Source: Brevundimonas sp. SH203
Lineage (GTDB): Bacteria; Pseudomonadota; Alphaproteobacteria; Caulobacterales; Caulobacteraceae
Length of the DNA stretch: 64,000 nt
Reading direction: 5' to 3'
Assembly: GCF_002157625.1 (NCBI RefSeq)
Contig: NZ_BDMM01000003.1
Location: 310,001-374,000 of the forward strand
Numbering within the stretch: position 1 is the first letter of the stretch; each line of letters starts with the position of its first letter. The position numbers and the translations under genes were made by a program. Positions 45,155-54,214 of the stretch are shown piece by piece. The notes beneath the pieces were generated by a model. That model made no database searches. It saw nothing but the letters and a program-made list of their open reading frames with translations, and was not told the origin of the DNA.

Positions 45155-45886
45155 ATGATCCGCCTTCACGTCACCTCCCCCCTCGCCGCCGCTGCGCCCG
45201 TCGCCCCGACGCTGGACCAGTCGCGCTATCTGACGCAGGTGATGCGGTTGAAGGCGGGCGATGACCTGTTGGCGTTCAACGGGCGCGACGGCGAGTGGCG
45301 CTGCACCATAGCCGAGGTGCTGAAGAAGGGCGTCATCCTGCGGGCCGAGGAACAGGTGCGGCCCCAGAGCTTCGGCCCTGATCTGGAGCTGATCGTGGCG
45401 GTGGTGAAGAAGGCCCGCGTCGAGACCATCGTGGAAAAGGCCGCCGAACTGGGGGCGCGGCGGGTGCGGCTTGTCCTGACCAAACGCACCAACGCCGACC
45501 GCATCCGCCTGGACCGGCTGGACGCCATCGCCGAGGAGGCCGCCGAACAGACCGGGCGTCTGGACGTGCCCGCCGTGGACGATCCGATCCGGCTGGACGC
45601 CCTGCTGGACGGCTGGGAGGCCGGAAGACGGCTGATGTTCTGCGACGAAACGGGCGGGGCGCCGGCGGTGGCGGCCCTGACGGCGGCCGGCCAAGGCGCC
45701 CAGGATCGAAAATGGTCCATCCTGATCGGGCCGGAGGGCGGATTCTCGCCGGAAGAGGGCGAACGGCTGCGATCCCTGCCCTTCACCACCGCCCTCTCGC
45801 TGGGCCCGCGCATCCTGCGCGCGGACACCGCCGCCATCGCCGCCATGACCCTGTGGCAGGCGGCGGTCGGCGATTGGGACCGTTAA
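45155..45886 (+). CDS. rsmE: 16S rRNA m3U1498 methyltransferase RsmE
   Basis: 243 residues. RsmE methylates N3 of U1498 in the decoding region of 16S rRNA. An N-terminal PUA-like part (QSRYLTQVMRLKAGDDLLAF) precedes the SPOUT domain, whose knot motifs are WSILIGPEGGFSPEEGE and ALSLGPRILRADTAAIAAM. Start MIRLHVTSP at 45155; nine extra codons upstream are discarded. The right arm of the GIY-YIG cassette ends 26 bases before this start, so its promoter may lie in the repeat. Confidence 0.94.
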   Translation: MIRLHVTSPLAAAAPVAPTLDQSRYLTQVMRLKAGDDLLAFNGRDGEWRCTIAEVLKKGVILRAEEQVRPQSFGPDLELIVAVVKKARVETIVEKAAELGARRVRLVLTKRTNADRIRLDRLDAIAEEAAEQTGRLDVPAVDDPIRLDALLDGWEAGRRLMFCDETGGAPAVAALTAAGQGAQDRKWSILIGPEGGFSPEEGERLRSLPFTTALSLGPRILRADTAAIAAMTLWQAAVGDWDR

Positions 45887-45954
45887 ATACTCCGCGCATC
45901 CTCTTGAGGAACGCCGCATTAGCCGCCATCTAGCCGCGACAGCAGGGGTTACAG

Positions 45955-47316
45955 ATGGCCGAGAACGCGCCGCTTTCCAGAGACGCTCTGATCGAGGCCA
46001 TGTCCAATGGCATCAAGCCCAAGGACCAGTGGCGGATCGGCGCCGAGCACGAGAAGTTCGGCTTCGACAAGAACACCCTGGCGCGCCCCGCCTATGAGGG
46101 GCCCGGCGGCATCAAGGCCATGCTGGAAGGGCTGGAGCGGTTCGGCTGGTCCCGCGTCGAGGAGAACGGCGTCCTGATCGGGCTGGAGCGTCGTAACGCG
46201 GAGGGCTTCATCGCCTCGGTCAGCCTGGAGCCGGGCGGCCAGCTGGAACTGTCGGGCGCGCCGCTCCTGACCATCCACGACATCTGCAACGAGACCGGCC
46301 AGCACCTGATGGAGGTCAAGCAGGTCGCCGACCAGATCGGCGTCGGCTTCCTGGGCGCCGGTTTCGACCCGCTGTGGCGGCGCGAGGACGTGCCGGTCAT
46401 GCCCAAGGGCCGTTACGACATCATGCGCGCCTATATGCCCAAGGTCGGATCGCTGGGTCTGGACATGATGCTGCGCACCTGCACCATCCAGGCGAACCTC
46501 GACTTCGACAGCGAAGCCGACATGGTGATGAAGTTCCGCACCTCCCTGGCGCTGCAACCCATCGCCACCGCCCTGTTCGCCTGTTCGCCCTTCACCGAGG
46601 GGCGGCCCAACGGCTTCCTGTCGGCCCGCGCCAACGTCTGGACCGACACCGACGCCGACCGCACGGGGATGCTGGGCTTCGTGTTCGAGGACGGTTTCGG
46701 CTTCGAACGCTATGCCGACTATGCGCTGGACACGCCGATGTATTTCGCCAAGCGCGGCGGCCGTTACATCGACGCCTCGGGCCAGTCGTTCCGCGACTTC
46801 CAGGCCGGGAAACTGCCCGCCCTGCCCGGCGAATATCCGACGATCAAGGACTGGAACGACCATCTGACCACCCTCTTCCCCGAGGTGCGGCTGAAAGCCT
46901 ATCTGGAGATGCGCGGCGCCGACGGCGGGCCGTGGAGCCGCATCTGCGCCCTGCCCGCCCTGTGGGCCGGGGTCCTGTACGACGCCCCGTCGTTGGCCGC
47001 CGCCTGGGATCTGGTCAAGGACTGGGACATCGCCGACCATGAGCGCCTGCGCCGCGACGTGACCCGCCTGGGCCTGAAGGCCGAGGTCGCGGGGCGCAGC
47101 GTGCGCGACATCGCCGTCGACCTGGTCGCCATCGCCAAACAGGGGCTGAAGAACCGCGCCCGATTCTCGGGCGGCATGGTGGACGAGCGCGGCTATCTGT
47201 CGGAACTGGAAGACATCGCCGACAGCGGGATCACCCCGGCCGAACGCCTGCTGGACCTGTATCACGGCGCCTGGCAGGGCGATGTGAAGCGCATCTACGC
47301 CGACTTCGCCTACTGA
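45955..47316 (+). CDS. gshA: Glutamate-cysteine ligase (plant-type)
   Basis: 453 residues. This is the plant/alphaproteobacterial class of GshA, which joins L-glutamate and L-cysteine with ATP in the first step of glutathione synthesis. Key motifs are DQWRIGAEHEKFGF, SLEPGGQLELSGAP and YMRT-like MMLRTCTIQANLDF. It lies 68 bases after rsmE. Glutathione is also used by the GloB protein encoded 4.5 kb downstream. No gshB is in the window. Confidence 0.95.
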   Translation: MAENAPLSRDALIEAMSNGIKPKDQWRIGAEHEKFGFDKNTLARPAYEGPGGIKAMLEGLERFGWSRVEENGVLIGLERRNAEGFIASVSLEPGGQLELSGAPLLTIHDICNETGQHLMEVKQVADQIGVGFLGAGFDPLWRREDVPVMPKGRYDIMRAYMPKVGSLGLDMMLRTCTIQANLDFDSEADMVMKFRTSLALQPIATALFACSPFTEGRPNGFLSARANVWTDTDADRTGMLGFVFEDGFGFERYADYALDTPMYFAKRGGRYIDASGQSFRDFQAGKLPALPGEYPTIKDWNDHLTTLFPEVRLKAYLEMRGADGGPWSRICALPALWAGVLYDAPSLAAAWDLVKDWDIADHERLRRDVTRLGLKAEVAGRSVRDIAVDLVAIAKQGLKNRARFSGGMVDERGYLSELEDIADSGITPAERLLDLYHGAWQGDVKRIYADFAY

Positions 47317-47370
47317 ACCTTCTTGACAAGGTTTGCCAAAGATCGCCTGATCCCTGCACAGGAGGCGACC

Positions 47371-47631
47371 ATGGCGACGATGAACATTTCCCTGCCCGAC
47401 CCGATGAAGGCCTGGGTCGAGGAACAGGCGAAATCCGGCCGCTACGCCAACACCTCCGACGTGGTGCGCGACCTGATCCGTCGCGAGCAGATCAAGGCCG
47501 AGAAGATCGCCCATATGCAGAGGCTGATCGACGAAGCCTATGCCTCAGGCGTCAGCGATCAAACGCCACGAGAAATTTTCGAAGAGGTTCGCGCCGAGTA
47601 TCTGACTGAAACGACACGCAAGGCAGGCTGA
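47371..47631 (+). CDS. parD: ParD-type antitoxin
   Basis: 86 residues. N-terminal ribbon-helix-helix (MNISLPDPMKAWVEEQAKSG and RYANTSDVVRDLIRREQ) followed by an acidic C-terminal tail that would wrap a ParE toxin. Start follows AGGAGG; the upstream in-frame start at 47323 is rejected. A TTGACA-like sequence (47323) may be the -35 element. The toxin gene begins one base after its stop codon. Confidence 0.93.
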   Translation: MATMNISLPDPMKAWVEEQAKSGRYANTSDVVRDLIRREQIKAEKIAHMQRLIDEAYASGVSDQTPREIFEEVRAEYLTETTRKAG

Positions 47632-47632
47632 A

Positions 47633-47890
47633 TTGGCCAAGCTGCGGGTATCCAGAGCCGCGCGCGCCGACATGCGTGGGCTGTTTCGTCAGAGCGTCGA
47701 GATGTTTGGATTGCGGCAGGCTGACGCCTACGTCGCCTCTCTTCAAGATACGCTCGATCTCATCGCGACCTACCCCAAATCAAATCGGGAAAGAGACGAC
47801 ACCGCTCCGCCTGTGCGCGTTCATCCTCACAGGGCGCATGTCATTGTCTACGCCCTCAATGATCAAGGTGTTTTGGTTCTCCGCATTTGA
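47633..47890 (+). CDS. parE: ParE-type toxin, truncated by a nonsense codon
   Basis: 85 residues from a TTG start one base after parD. The fold KLRVSRAARADMRGLFRQSV, ATYPKSNRERDD and VRVHPHRAHVIVYAL is the ParE/RelE type, but it stops at VLVLRI. Reading past the TGA at 47888-47890 gives H-M-R-E-D-W, matching the family end (RIxHGREDW), and the frame continues to a TGA at 47951-47953 that overlaps the next start codon. A CGA-to-TGA change would explain it. The conserved Arg and final strand are missing, so the toxin is probably inactive; a sequencing error is the alternative. Confidence 0.85.
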   Translation: MAKLRVSRAARADMRGLFRQSVEMFGLRQADAYVASLQDTLDLIATYPKSNRERDDTAPPVRVHPHRAHVIVYALNDQGVLVLRI

Positions 47891-47949
47891 CATATGCGAG
47901 AAGACTGGATGTCTGATCCATTGGGAGACCGTGAAATCGGAGACGAACC

Positions 47950-48699
47950 ATGACCCACCCCATCCATGTCGGCATCGGCGGCTGGACGTTCGAGCCGTGG
48001 CGCGGGGTCTTCTATCCCGAGGGTCTGGTTCAGAAACGCGAGCTGGAATATGCGGCGTCGAAACTGACCTCCATCGAGATCAACGGCACCTATTATTCGA
48101 CCTTCAAGCCCGACAGCTGGAGGAAATGGCGCGACGAGACGCCGGACGGCTTCGTGTTTTCGGTCAAGGCCAGCCGCTACTGCACCAATCGAAAGGTGTT
48201 GTCGGACGGCGCCGAAAGCTTCGACAAGTTCCTGTCCCAGGGCCTGACCGAACTGGGCGACAAGCTGGGGCCGATCAACTGGCAGTTCATGGGCACGAAA
48301 AAATTCGACGCCGAGGATTTCGAGGGCTTTCTGAAGCTGTTGCCGCCCGAGAAGGACGGGGTGCGGCTGCGTCACGCGCTGGAGGTCAGGAACCCCACCT
48401 TCGCCACCGAACAATTCCATGATCTGGCGCGCAAATACGGGGCGGCCATCGTCTATGCGGTGGACGACGAGGAGCCGACCTGGCCCCAGATCGACGAGGC
48501 GACCGCCGACTTCTCATATGCCCGCCTGATGTCCAGCCGCGAGGACGAACCGACCGGCATGACCGCGACCGAACTGGACGCCGTGGCGGACCAGGCCCGG
48601 ACTTGGGCGAAGCGCGGCGAGGTCTTCGCCTATTTCATCTCGGGGGCCAAGGTGCGGAACCCGGCGGCGGCCCAGGCGCTGATCGCCAAGCTGAAATAG
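47950..48699 (+). CDS. DUF72 family protein
   Basis: 249 residues with a TIM-barrel-like DUF72 domain (HVGIGGWTFEPWRGVFYPEG, SIEINGTYYSTFKPDSWRKW, HALEVRNPTFATEQF, YAVDDEEPTWPQ). The family is widespread and its activity is unknown. The ATG at 47950 overlaps the TGA that would end an intact parE, suggesting the three genes were once one translationally coupled operon. Confidence 0.92.
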   Translation: MTHPIHVGIGGWTFEPWRGVFYPEGLVQKRELEYAASKLTSIEINGTYYSTFKPDSWRKWRDETPDGFVFSVKASRYCTNRKVLSDGAESFDKFLSQGLTELGDKLGPINWQFMGTKKFDAEDFEGFLKLLPPEKDGVRLRHALEVRNPTFATEQFHDLARKYGAAIVYAVDDEEPTWPQIDEATADFSYARLMSSREDEPTGMTATELDAVADQARTWAKRGEVFAYFISGAKVRNPAAAQALIAKLK

Positions 48700-48775
48700 G
48701 CCGAACCGCCTTGCGACCGTTCGGCCGGGGCCGCATCCAGACCCAGCCGCCCGCCCAACTCTGAAGGACTTCCTC

Positions 48776-49837
48776 ATGCCGATCGCCACACGCGCCTTCG
48801 CCGCGACCGCCGCCGACAAGCCGTTGACGCCCTATAGTTTCGAGCGTCGCGATCCGGGCCCGGACGATGTGCTGATCGACATCAAATATTGCGGCGTCTG
48901 CCATTCCGACCTGCACGCGGCGCGCAGCGAGACCGGCCGATCCACCTATCCGCTGGTGCCGGGCCACGAGATCGCCGGCGTGGTCAAGGCGGTGGGATCG
49001 AACGTCACCCGCTTCAAGGTAGGCGACCGGGTCGGCGTCGGCTGCATGGTCGACAGCTGCCGCGAATGCGCCTCCTGCCAGGAAGGCGTCGAGCAATATT
49101 GCGTCCCCGGCTTCACCGGCACCTATGGCGGCAAGGACAGGAAGGGCGGCACGGATCAGACCATCACCCAGGGCGGCTATTCCGACCACATCACGGTGGA
49201 CCAGCATTTCGTGCTGTCGATCCCCGACAGCCTGCCGCTGGACGCGGCGGCGCCCCTGCTGTGCGCGGGGATCACCACCTATTCGCCGCTGAAGGAATGG
49301 GGCGTCGGGCCGGGGTCCAGGGTGGCGGTGATCGGCCTGGGCGGCCTGGGCCATATGGCGGTCAAGCTGGCGACGGCCATGGGCGCCGAGGTCACGGTCC
49401 TATCGACGTCCGACCGCAAGAAGGCGGACGCCGAACGGATGGGCGCCCAACACTTCCTGATCAACTCCGACAAGGATGCGATGAAGGCGGCGGCGGAAAA
49501 GTTCGACCTGATCATCAACACCGTCTCCGCCACGCACGAGATCGCCAGCCACATCCAGCTTCTGGCCCGCGACGGGACCATGATCATGCTGGGCCTGACG
49601 ACCGAGGGACTGCCGGTCTTCGCCCTGCCGCTGCTGTGGCGTCGCCGCCGCATCGCCGGCTCTCTGATCGGCGGCATCCGCGAGACGCAGGAGATGCTGG
49701 ACTTCTGCGCCCGGCACGGCATCGCCTGCGACATCGAGACCATCGCCCCGGACCAGATCAACGAGGCCTATGAGCGGATGGAGAAGTCGGACGTGCGCTA
49801 TCGCTTCGTCATCGACATGGCCAGTCTGGCGGCCTGA
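48776..49837 (+). CDS. Zinc-dependent NAD(P) alcohol dehydrogenase (CAD/YahK type)
   Basis: 353 residues. Medium-chain dehydrogenase. Catalytic zinc ligands are Cys 39 (YCGVCHSD) and His 64-Glu 65 (GHE); structural zinc is held by Cys 95, 98, 101 and 109. The Rossmann motif is VIGLGGLGHMAVKLA. The cinnamyl-alcohol dehydrogenase/YahK subgroup reduces a broad range of aldehydes with NADPH. It has its own ribosome binding site (AGGA) and probably its own promoter in the 76-bp gap after DUF72. Confidence 0.94.
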   Translation: MPIATRAFAATAADKPLTPYSFERRDPGPDDVLIDIKYCGVCHSDLHAARSETGRSTYPLVPGHEIAGVVKAVGSNVTRFKVGDRVGVGCMVDSCRECASCQEGVEQYCVPGFTGTYGGKDRKGGTDQTITQGGYSDHITVDQHFVLSIPDSLPLDAAAPLLCAGITTYSPLKEWGVGPGSRVAVIGLGGLGHMAVKLATAMGAEVTVLSTSDRKKADAERMGAQHFLINSDKDAMKAAAEKFDLIINTVSATHEIASHIQLLARDGTMIMLGLTTEGLPVFALPLLWRRRRIAGSLIGGIRETQEMLDFCARHGIACDIETIAPDQINEAYERMEKSDVRYRFVIDMASLAA

Positions 49838-49965
49838 CGCATGGAACGCGACGGAAGCGTGAAACTTCCGTCGCGTCAGATTCTCGCCTTGCGCGCACGG
49901 CCTCGCGCGTTAATCCTGAGCATCGACAAGGCCGGCCCAACGGCCGGCAAGGGACAGGAGACGAC

Positions 49966-50691
49966 ATGGCGCGCGTGGCTTTCGTAACGGGCGGAACCCG
50001 GGGCATCGGCAAGGCGATCGTTCAGCGCCTGCACGAGGACGGCTATCAGGTCGCGGCCGGCTATTCCGGCAATGACGAAGCGGCCCAGGCCACGGCCAGG
50101 GAGCTGGGCGTCATGGTCGTGAAGGGTAATGTCGGCAGCTTCGACGACTGCGCCCGCGCGGTGAAGGCGGTCGAGGATCAGCTCGGCCCCATCGACATCC
50201 TGATCAACAACGCCGGCATCACCCGCGACGGCTTCTTCCACAAGATGAGCCACGACCAATGGTCCGACGTGATCCGCGTCAATATGGACAGCGTGTTCAA
50301 CATGACGCGCCAGGTCATCAACGGCATGCGCGACCGGGGCCACGGCCGCATCGTCAACATCTCCTCGATCAACGGCCAGAAGGGCCAGATCGGCCAGACC
50401 AACTATTCCGCCGCCAAGGCCGGGATGATCGGCTTCACCAAGGCGCTGGCGCTGGAGAATGCGCGCAAGGGCGTCACCGTGAACTGCATCGCGCCCGGCT
50501 ATATCGACACCGAAATGGTCGGCGCCATGGACCCCAAGGTTCTGGAAGGCATCATCAGCCACATCCCCGTCGGACGTCTGGGCAAGGGCGAGGAGATCGC
50601 CGACATGGTGTCCTGGCTGTGCGGCGAGCGTGCCGGATATGTCACAGGCTGCACCCTGTCGCTGAACGGCGGTCAATACCTGGTCGGTTGA
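49966..50691 (+). CDS. phbB: Acetoacetyl-CoA reductase
   Basis: 241 residues, a short-chain dehydrogenase with TGGTRGIG at 8-15 and the catalytic triad Ser 134, Tyr 147 and Lys 151 (NYSAAKAG). The motifs ITRDGFFHKMSHDQWSDVIR and NGQKGQIGQTNYSAAKAG are those of PhbB, which reduces acetoacetyl-CoA with NADPH for polyhydroxybutyrate synthesis. GGAG precedes the start. No phaA or phaC is adjacent. Confidence 0.93.
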   Translation: MARVAFVTGGTRGIGKAIVQRLHEDGYQVAAGYSGNDEAAQATARELGVMVVKGNVGSFDDCARAVKAVEDQLGPIDILINNAGITRDGFFHKMSHDQWSDVIRVNMDSVFNMTRQVINGMRDRGHGRIVNISSINGQKGQIGQTNYSAAKAGMIGFTKALALENARKGVTVNCIAPGYIDTEMVGAMDPKVLEGIISHIPVGRLGKGEEIADMVSWLCGERAGYVTGCTLSLNGGQYLVG

Positions 50692-50740
50692 GGCGGCCTT
50701 CGCCCAAAATCCGCCGCGCGTCCCTTTCATCAAGTCTGTC

Positions 50741-51508
50741 ATGAAGTTGACGGGAACGGTCAGGGCGAAAAAATCGCCGCCCATGACCGCGATGGCGGTC
50801 GTCGCCCTCGCGGTCATGGGCGTGAGCCTCGCCGCGCCCGCCGTCCTGCCCGCCGACTGCCACGCCCAGACGCGGCGCTCCGTGCCGCCCACCGCCCGCT
50901 ATGTCAGCGGAAACGGCCAGGCCTTCATCCTGGACACCTCGGGTTCGCGCGCCCTGATGCGGTTCGAGCGGTCCACCGAGGTCTGGGTTCTGCGCCCCAC
51001 GCCCGCCCCGCGCGGCGACATCATCTATCGCAACGACAACGGCGATCAGGTGCTGCGCGTGACGCCGGACGGCGGCGTGACCCTGTATACCACCGCCACG
51101 CCGCAGGGGTCGCCCGTGTCGCGCGTGGGCGAGGCGCAAGGCTTGGCGAGCGCCACCCTGACCGGCGCCCAGCTGGTCGACTATTTCATGCGCCAGAGCT
51201 ATCGCGCCAGCACGGCCATGGGCCGGCTGATCGTGATCGACGTGGACATTCAGCCCGGCTCCGAACAGGTCGCGGCCGAAACCGTCTCGGCCGCCAGCGA
51301 CGCCATCGTGCGCATGGCCCGCGCCTCGAACCTGCGCAGCCAGGTCGAGCGGGTGCGCCGCGTGGTGGTGTCCGACCAGGGCCGACCGGGCGTCACCCTG
51401 GTTCAGGGCACGCTGCGCATCGTCATCGACGCCGACGCCGGCATGGCGGGACGTCCCTCGTCCGCGCGAATCGTGCGCGTCGTCGGCGGCGAGGCCCTGA
51501 ACCGCTAG
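50741..51508 (+). CDS. Secreted protein of unknown function (possibly DUF4908)
   Basis: 255 residues. A signal sequence (MTAMAVVALAVMGVSLAAPAVL, Ala-type cleavage near CHAQT) is followed by a beta-rich part (YVSGNGQAFILDTSGSRALMRF, DIIYRNDNGDQVLRVTPDGG) and a helical C-terminal half (YFMRQSYRASTAMGRLIVID). I associate it tentatively with the DUF4908 proteins of Caulobacterales. It starts 49 bases after phbB and may be co-transcribed. Confidence 0.75.
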   Translation: MKLTGTVRAKKSPPMTAMAVVALAVMGVSLAAPAVLPADCHAQTRRSVPPTARYVSGNGQAFILDTSGSRALMRFERSTEVWVLRPTPAPRGDIIYRNDNGDQVLRVTPDGGVTLYTTATPQGSPVSRVGEAQGLASATLTGAQLVDYFMRQSYRASTAMGRLIVIDVDIQPGSEQVAAETVSAASDAIVRMARASNLRSQVERVRRVVVSDQGRPGVTLVQGTLRIVIDADAGMAGRPSSARIVRVVGGEALNR

Positions 51509-51570
51509 CCCCCTCCGGGACCATTAGGCGGCTGAGTAGGGCTGGCTGCTTTGCCGACCTCGTTCGAGAC

Positions 51571-51751
51571 AGGGTTCGTCACAGCGATCACAACGAGGTC
51601 ACGGCGAACACGACGGCGCCTTGCCGGTTCGGAACGTCCTGATGGCCTGCGGCGGCGAAGCCGCGGATCGATCAATGGCCCGAACAGGGCGACGAAAGCC
51701 GACGCGCGTTCGGTCCCGTCGTGTTCGCCGTGACCTCGCCGTGCCCGTTGT
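51571..51751. repeat. 181-bp MITE-like hairpin element, family C
   Basis: Terminal inverted repeats of about 46 bp: the left arm starts AGGGTTCGTCACAGCGATCA (51571) and the right arm ends TTGTGACGAACCTT (51751). Between them lie about 90 bp without a gene. The leading sequence also occurs at 40818. It takes up most of the 269-bp gap between convergent genes. Confidence 0.75.
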
Positions 51752-51777
51752 GACGAACCTTCCAGACCACCTCCGCC

Positions 51778-52500
51778 TTAGAAGGCGTCCTTCGCCGCCC
51801 GACGCGCGGCGAACTGGTCGGCGTCCGTCGCGGTCAGGAAGGGGTTGAACCGCTTCTCCACGCCCATCGTCGTCGGCACGGTCGGTTCGCCCCGCTCGTG
51901 CGCCGCGAAGATCGCCTCGGCGTGGGCGGCCGTCTCGGGCCGGTCGTCCAGGCTCAGGGCGAAGCGGGCGTTCGAGGCCGTATATTCATGGGCGCACCAG
52001 ATCGCCGTCCGGTCGGGCCAGGTCTTCAGGATTTGCAGACTGGCGAACATCTGCTCCGGCGTGCCCTCGAACAGCCGTCCGCAGCCCAGGGCGAACAGGG
52101 TGTCGCCGACGAAGGCCAGGTCGTCCGCGACCGAGCGGAACACCACATGGCCCAGCGTATGGCCCGGCGTCGCCGTGACCTCGAACCGCGTCTCGCCTAC
52201 CTGCACGACATCGCCGTCCGCGACCACGCGATCCAGCGGGGCGACGCGGCGCACCTCCTCCGGCCCCACGATCTCGCAATCCCATTCGGCCTTCAGCCGG
52301 GCGTTGCCCTCGGTGTGATCGGGGTGCCAGTGGGTGTTCAGGATCAGGTCCAGCCGGCCCCAGCCCAGTCGCTCCAGCTCTTCCAGGATGCGCGCCGCAT
52401 CGGGCGTATCGACCGTCGCTACAACGCCGGTCGCCGCATCGCGGATCAGGAAACCGTAGTTGTCGCTGCGGCAGGGAAACAGATGAACGTCCAGGGTCAT
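51778..52500 (-). CDS. gloB: Hydroxyacylglutathione hydrolase (glyoxalase II)
   Basis: 240 residues. GloB releases D-lactate and glutathione from S-lactoylglutathione, completing methylglyoxal detoxification. The binuclear metal site is formed by NTHWHPDHTEGNA, ATPGHTLGHV, FVGDTLFALGCGR and the late CAHEYTASN. The C-terminal RFNPFL motif that binds glutathione is present. Divergent from the methyltransferase gene with only 46 bases between. Confidence 0.95.
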   Translation of the reverse strand: MTLDVHLFPCRSDNYGFLIRDAATGVVATVDTPDAARILEELERLGWGRLDLILNTHWHPDHTEGNARLKAEWDCEIVGPEEVRRVAPLDRVVADGDVVQVGETRFEVTATPGHTLGHVVFRSVADDLAFVGDTLFALGCGRLFEGTPEQMFASLQILKTWPDRTAIWCAHEYTASNARFALSLDDRPETAAHAEAIFAAHERGEPTVPTTMGVEKRFNPFLTATDADQFAARRAAKDAF

Positions 52501-52546
52501 GCGGCCATCCTAGCAGCCGGGCGGTCGCCGGGCCTATAGTGACCCC

Positions 52547-53311
52547 ATGCGGCGCAGCATCGACGAACTTCGAACCTTCTACGGCGAGCCGACCGGCGCC
52601 CTGGCGCGGCGGCTGGTGGCGCGGCGGCTGGACGACGCCTGGGGCGAGGCGGCCGATTGCGACGTGCTGGGCGTCGGCTACGCCACCCCCTGGCTGGACG
52701 CCTTCGTCGGCGCGCGGCGGGTGGTCGCGGCCATGCCGGGCGGCCAGGGGGTCGAGCATTGGCCGGCGGTCGGGCGCAACCGCACCCTTCTGGTCGACGA
52801 CCGCCGCCTGCCCTTCGCCGCCGGATCGTTCGACCGCATCCTGCTGGTCCATGCGCTGGAAGAGGCGGACGACCCCGCCGCCCTGTTGCTGGAGGCGGTG
52901 CGGGCGCTGGCGCCGACGGGAAGGATCATCCTGGCGGCGGCGGCGCGCGGCGGCCTGTGGGCGCGGGCGGACAACACCCCCTTCGGCCACGGACGCCCCT
53001 TCACCCGTCGCCAGCTGGAGCGGCTGGTGCGCGACGTGGGACTGGAGCCGACGGCCTGGTCCCAGACCCTGTATGTCCCGCCGTGGGGCCCCATGCTGCC
53101 GCTGGCCGAAGGGTTCGAACAGGTGGGGCGTCGCGTCTTTCCCGGCGCCGCCGGCCTGATCCTTCTGGAGGCGACGCGCCAGACCTACGCCCGCATCCGC
53201 CCCAGCGGCCATGCCCAGCGGATCGCCGCCCCCGTCCTGACGCCCCAGCCGGCCGCCTCGGTGTCGTCGCGGCGAAACCCCGCGCCCGATCGGGGACTGA
53301 CGGGGAGTTGA
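52547..53311 (+). CDS. Class I SAM-dependent methyltransferase
   Basis: 254 residues. The Rossmann-type core is seen in DVLGVGYATPWLDAFVGAR (motif I variant), LPFAAGSFDRILLVHALEEA (motifs II-IV) and RALAPTGRIILAAA (post-motif). This pattern matches the methyltransferase-11 type acting on small molecules. The glycine motif is unusual (GVGYAT). The last 40 residues are Ala/Pro/Ser-rich and probably disordered. It is the first gene of a same-strand run to pyrD. Confidence 0.85.
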   Translation: MRRSIDELRTFYGEPTGALARRLVARRLDDAWGEAADCDVLGVGYATPWLDAFVGARRVVAAMPGGQGVEHWPAVGRNRTLLVDDRRLPFAAGSFDRILLVHALEEADDPAALLLEAVRALAPTGRIILAAAARGGLWARADNTPFGHGRPFTRRQLERLVRDVGLEPTAWSQTLYVPPWGPMLPLAEGFEQVGRRVFPGAAGLILLEATRQTYARIRPSGHAQRIAAPVLTPQPAASVSSRRNPAPDRGLTGS

Positions 53312-53348
53312 CCGGCGCGGCGTCTGGTCGGACGACGCAAACCGCCTT

Positions 53349-53873
53349 ATGGCGAAGATCATGCACCGACTGATCCTGATGCGCCACGCCCAGGCCGAAA
53401 GCTCCGCCCCGTCGGGCGGCGGGGACGAGGCCCGCCCCCTGTCCGCCGCCGGCCGCGTCGAGGCGACCCTGATGGGCCGCGCCCTGGCCGAACGGGGGCT
53501 GAAGCCCGACCTGGCCCTGGTCTCGACCGCCGTGCGGACCCGCCAGACCTGGGAGCAGATTCACGACGCCCTGGGCGACGTCGAGGTGCGCGACGAGGCC
53601 AGTCTGTACAACGCCCCCGCCGACGTCATCCGCCGCTTCGTCGAGGCCAGCGAGGACGAGGCCGGCTGCCTGCTGATCCTGGCGCACAATCCGGGCGTCC
53701 ATGTGCTGGCGGCGGAATATCTGGTCGAAAGCGCCGCCTCGCCGGCGGTGACGGATCGGCTGGCGGGGGGCTTCCCGACCGGGGCCGCCGCCCTGTTCAC
53801 CGTCGACGCGGCGGGCCGCTGCGCCTACGAGGGCTTTCTGACGCCCCGGTCGCTGGGCGCGCCGTCCCTGTGA
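53349..53873 (+). CDS. sixA: SixA-like histidine phosphatase
   Basis: 174 residues. The histidine-phosphatase signature LILMRHAQAES (His 13), then STAVRTRQTWEQI and the second catalytic His in LILAHNPGVHVLAAEYL, point to the SixA type, which acts on phosphohistidine of phosphotransfer domains. An alternative start is Met 5 (53361). The stop overlaps the GTG start of the DUF952 gene by 4 bases. Confidence 0.88.
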   Translation: MAKIMHRLILMRHAQAESSAPSGGGDEARPLSAAGRVEATLMGRALAERGLKPDLALVSTAVRTRQTWEQIHDALGDVEVRDEASLYNAPADVIRRFVEASEDEAGCLLILAHNPGVHVLAAEYLVESAASPAVTDRLAGGFPTGAAALFTVDAAGRCAYEGFLTPRSLGAPSL

Positions 53874-54214
53874 CCGACATCGCCTACAAGATCGTGGACG
53901 CGGCCGAATGGCGCGCGGCCGTCGCCGAGGGCCGCTACGACGGGGCGCCCGTCGATCTCGCCGACGGCTACATCCATATGTCCGCCGAACCGCAACTGGC
54001 CGAGACGGCGCGCAAACATTTCGCCGGGCGATCCGACCTGTTGCTGCTGACCGTGGACCTGGACCGTCTGGGCGAGGATCTGATCTGGGAGCCGTCGCGC
54101 GGCGGCGATCTGTTCCCCCACCTCTACGCCCCCCTGCCCGTCGCCGCCGTCGTCGCTTCGCGCGCTTTCCGGGTCACGGCCGAGGGCGAGATGGCGTTCG
54201 AGGACGCGAAATGA
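53870..54214 (+). CDS. DUF952 family protein
   Basis: 114 residues from a GTG that overlaps the sixA stop (GTGA). The segments AYKIVDAAEWRAAVAEGRY, DLADGYIHMSAEPQLAETAR and LIWEPSRGGDLFPHLYAPLP are the DUF952 signature, a small glutathione-transferase-like fold of unknown activity. It overlaps pyrD by 4 bases, so sixA, DUF952 and pyrD are translationally linked. Confidence 0.93.
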   Translation: MTDIAYKIVDAAEWRAAVAEGRYDGAPVDLADGYIHMSAEPQLAETARKHFAGRSDLLLLTVDLDRLGEDLIWEPSRGGDLFPHLYAPLPVAAVVASRAFRVTAEGEMAFEDAK

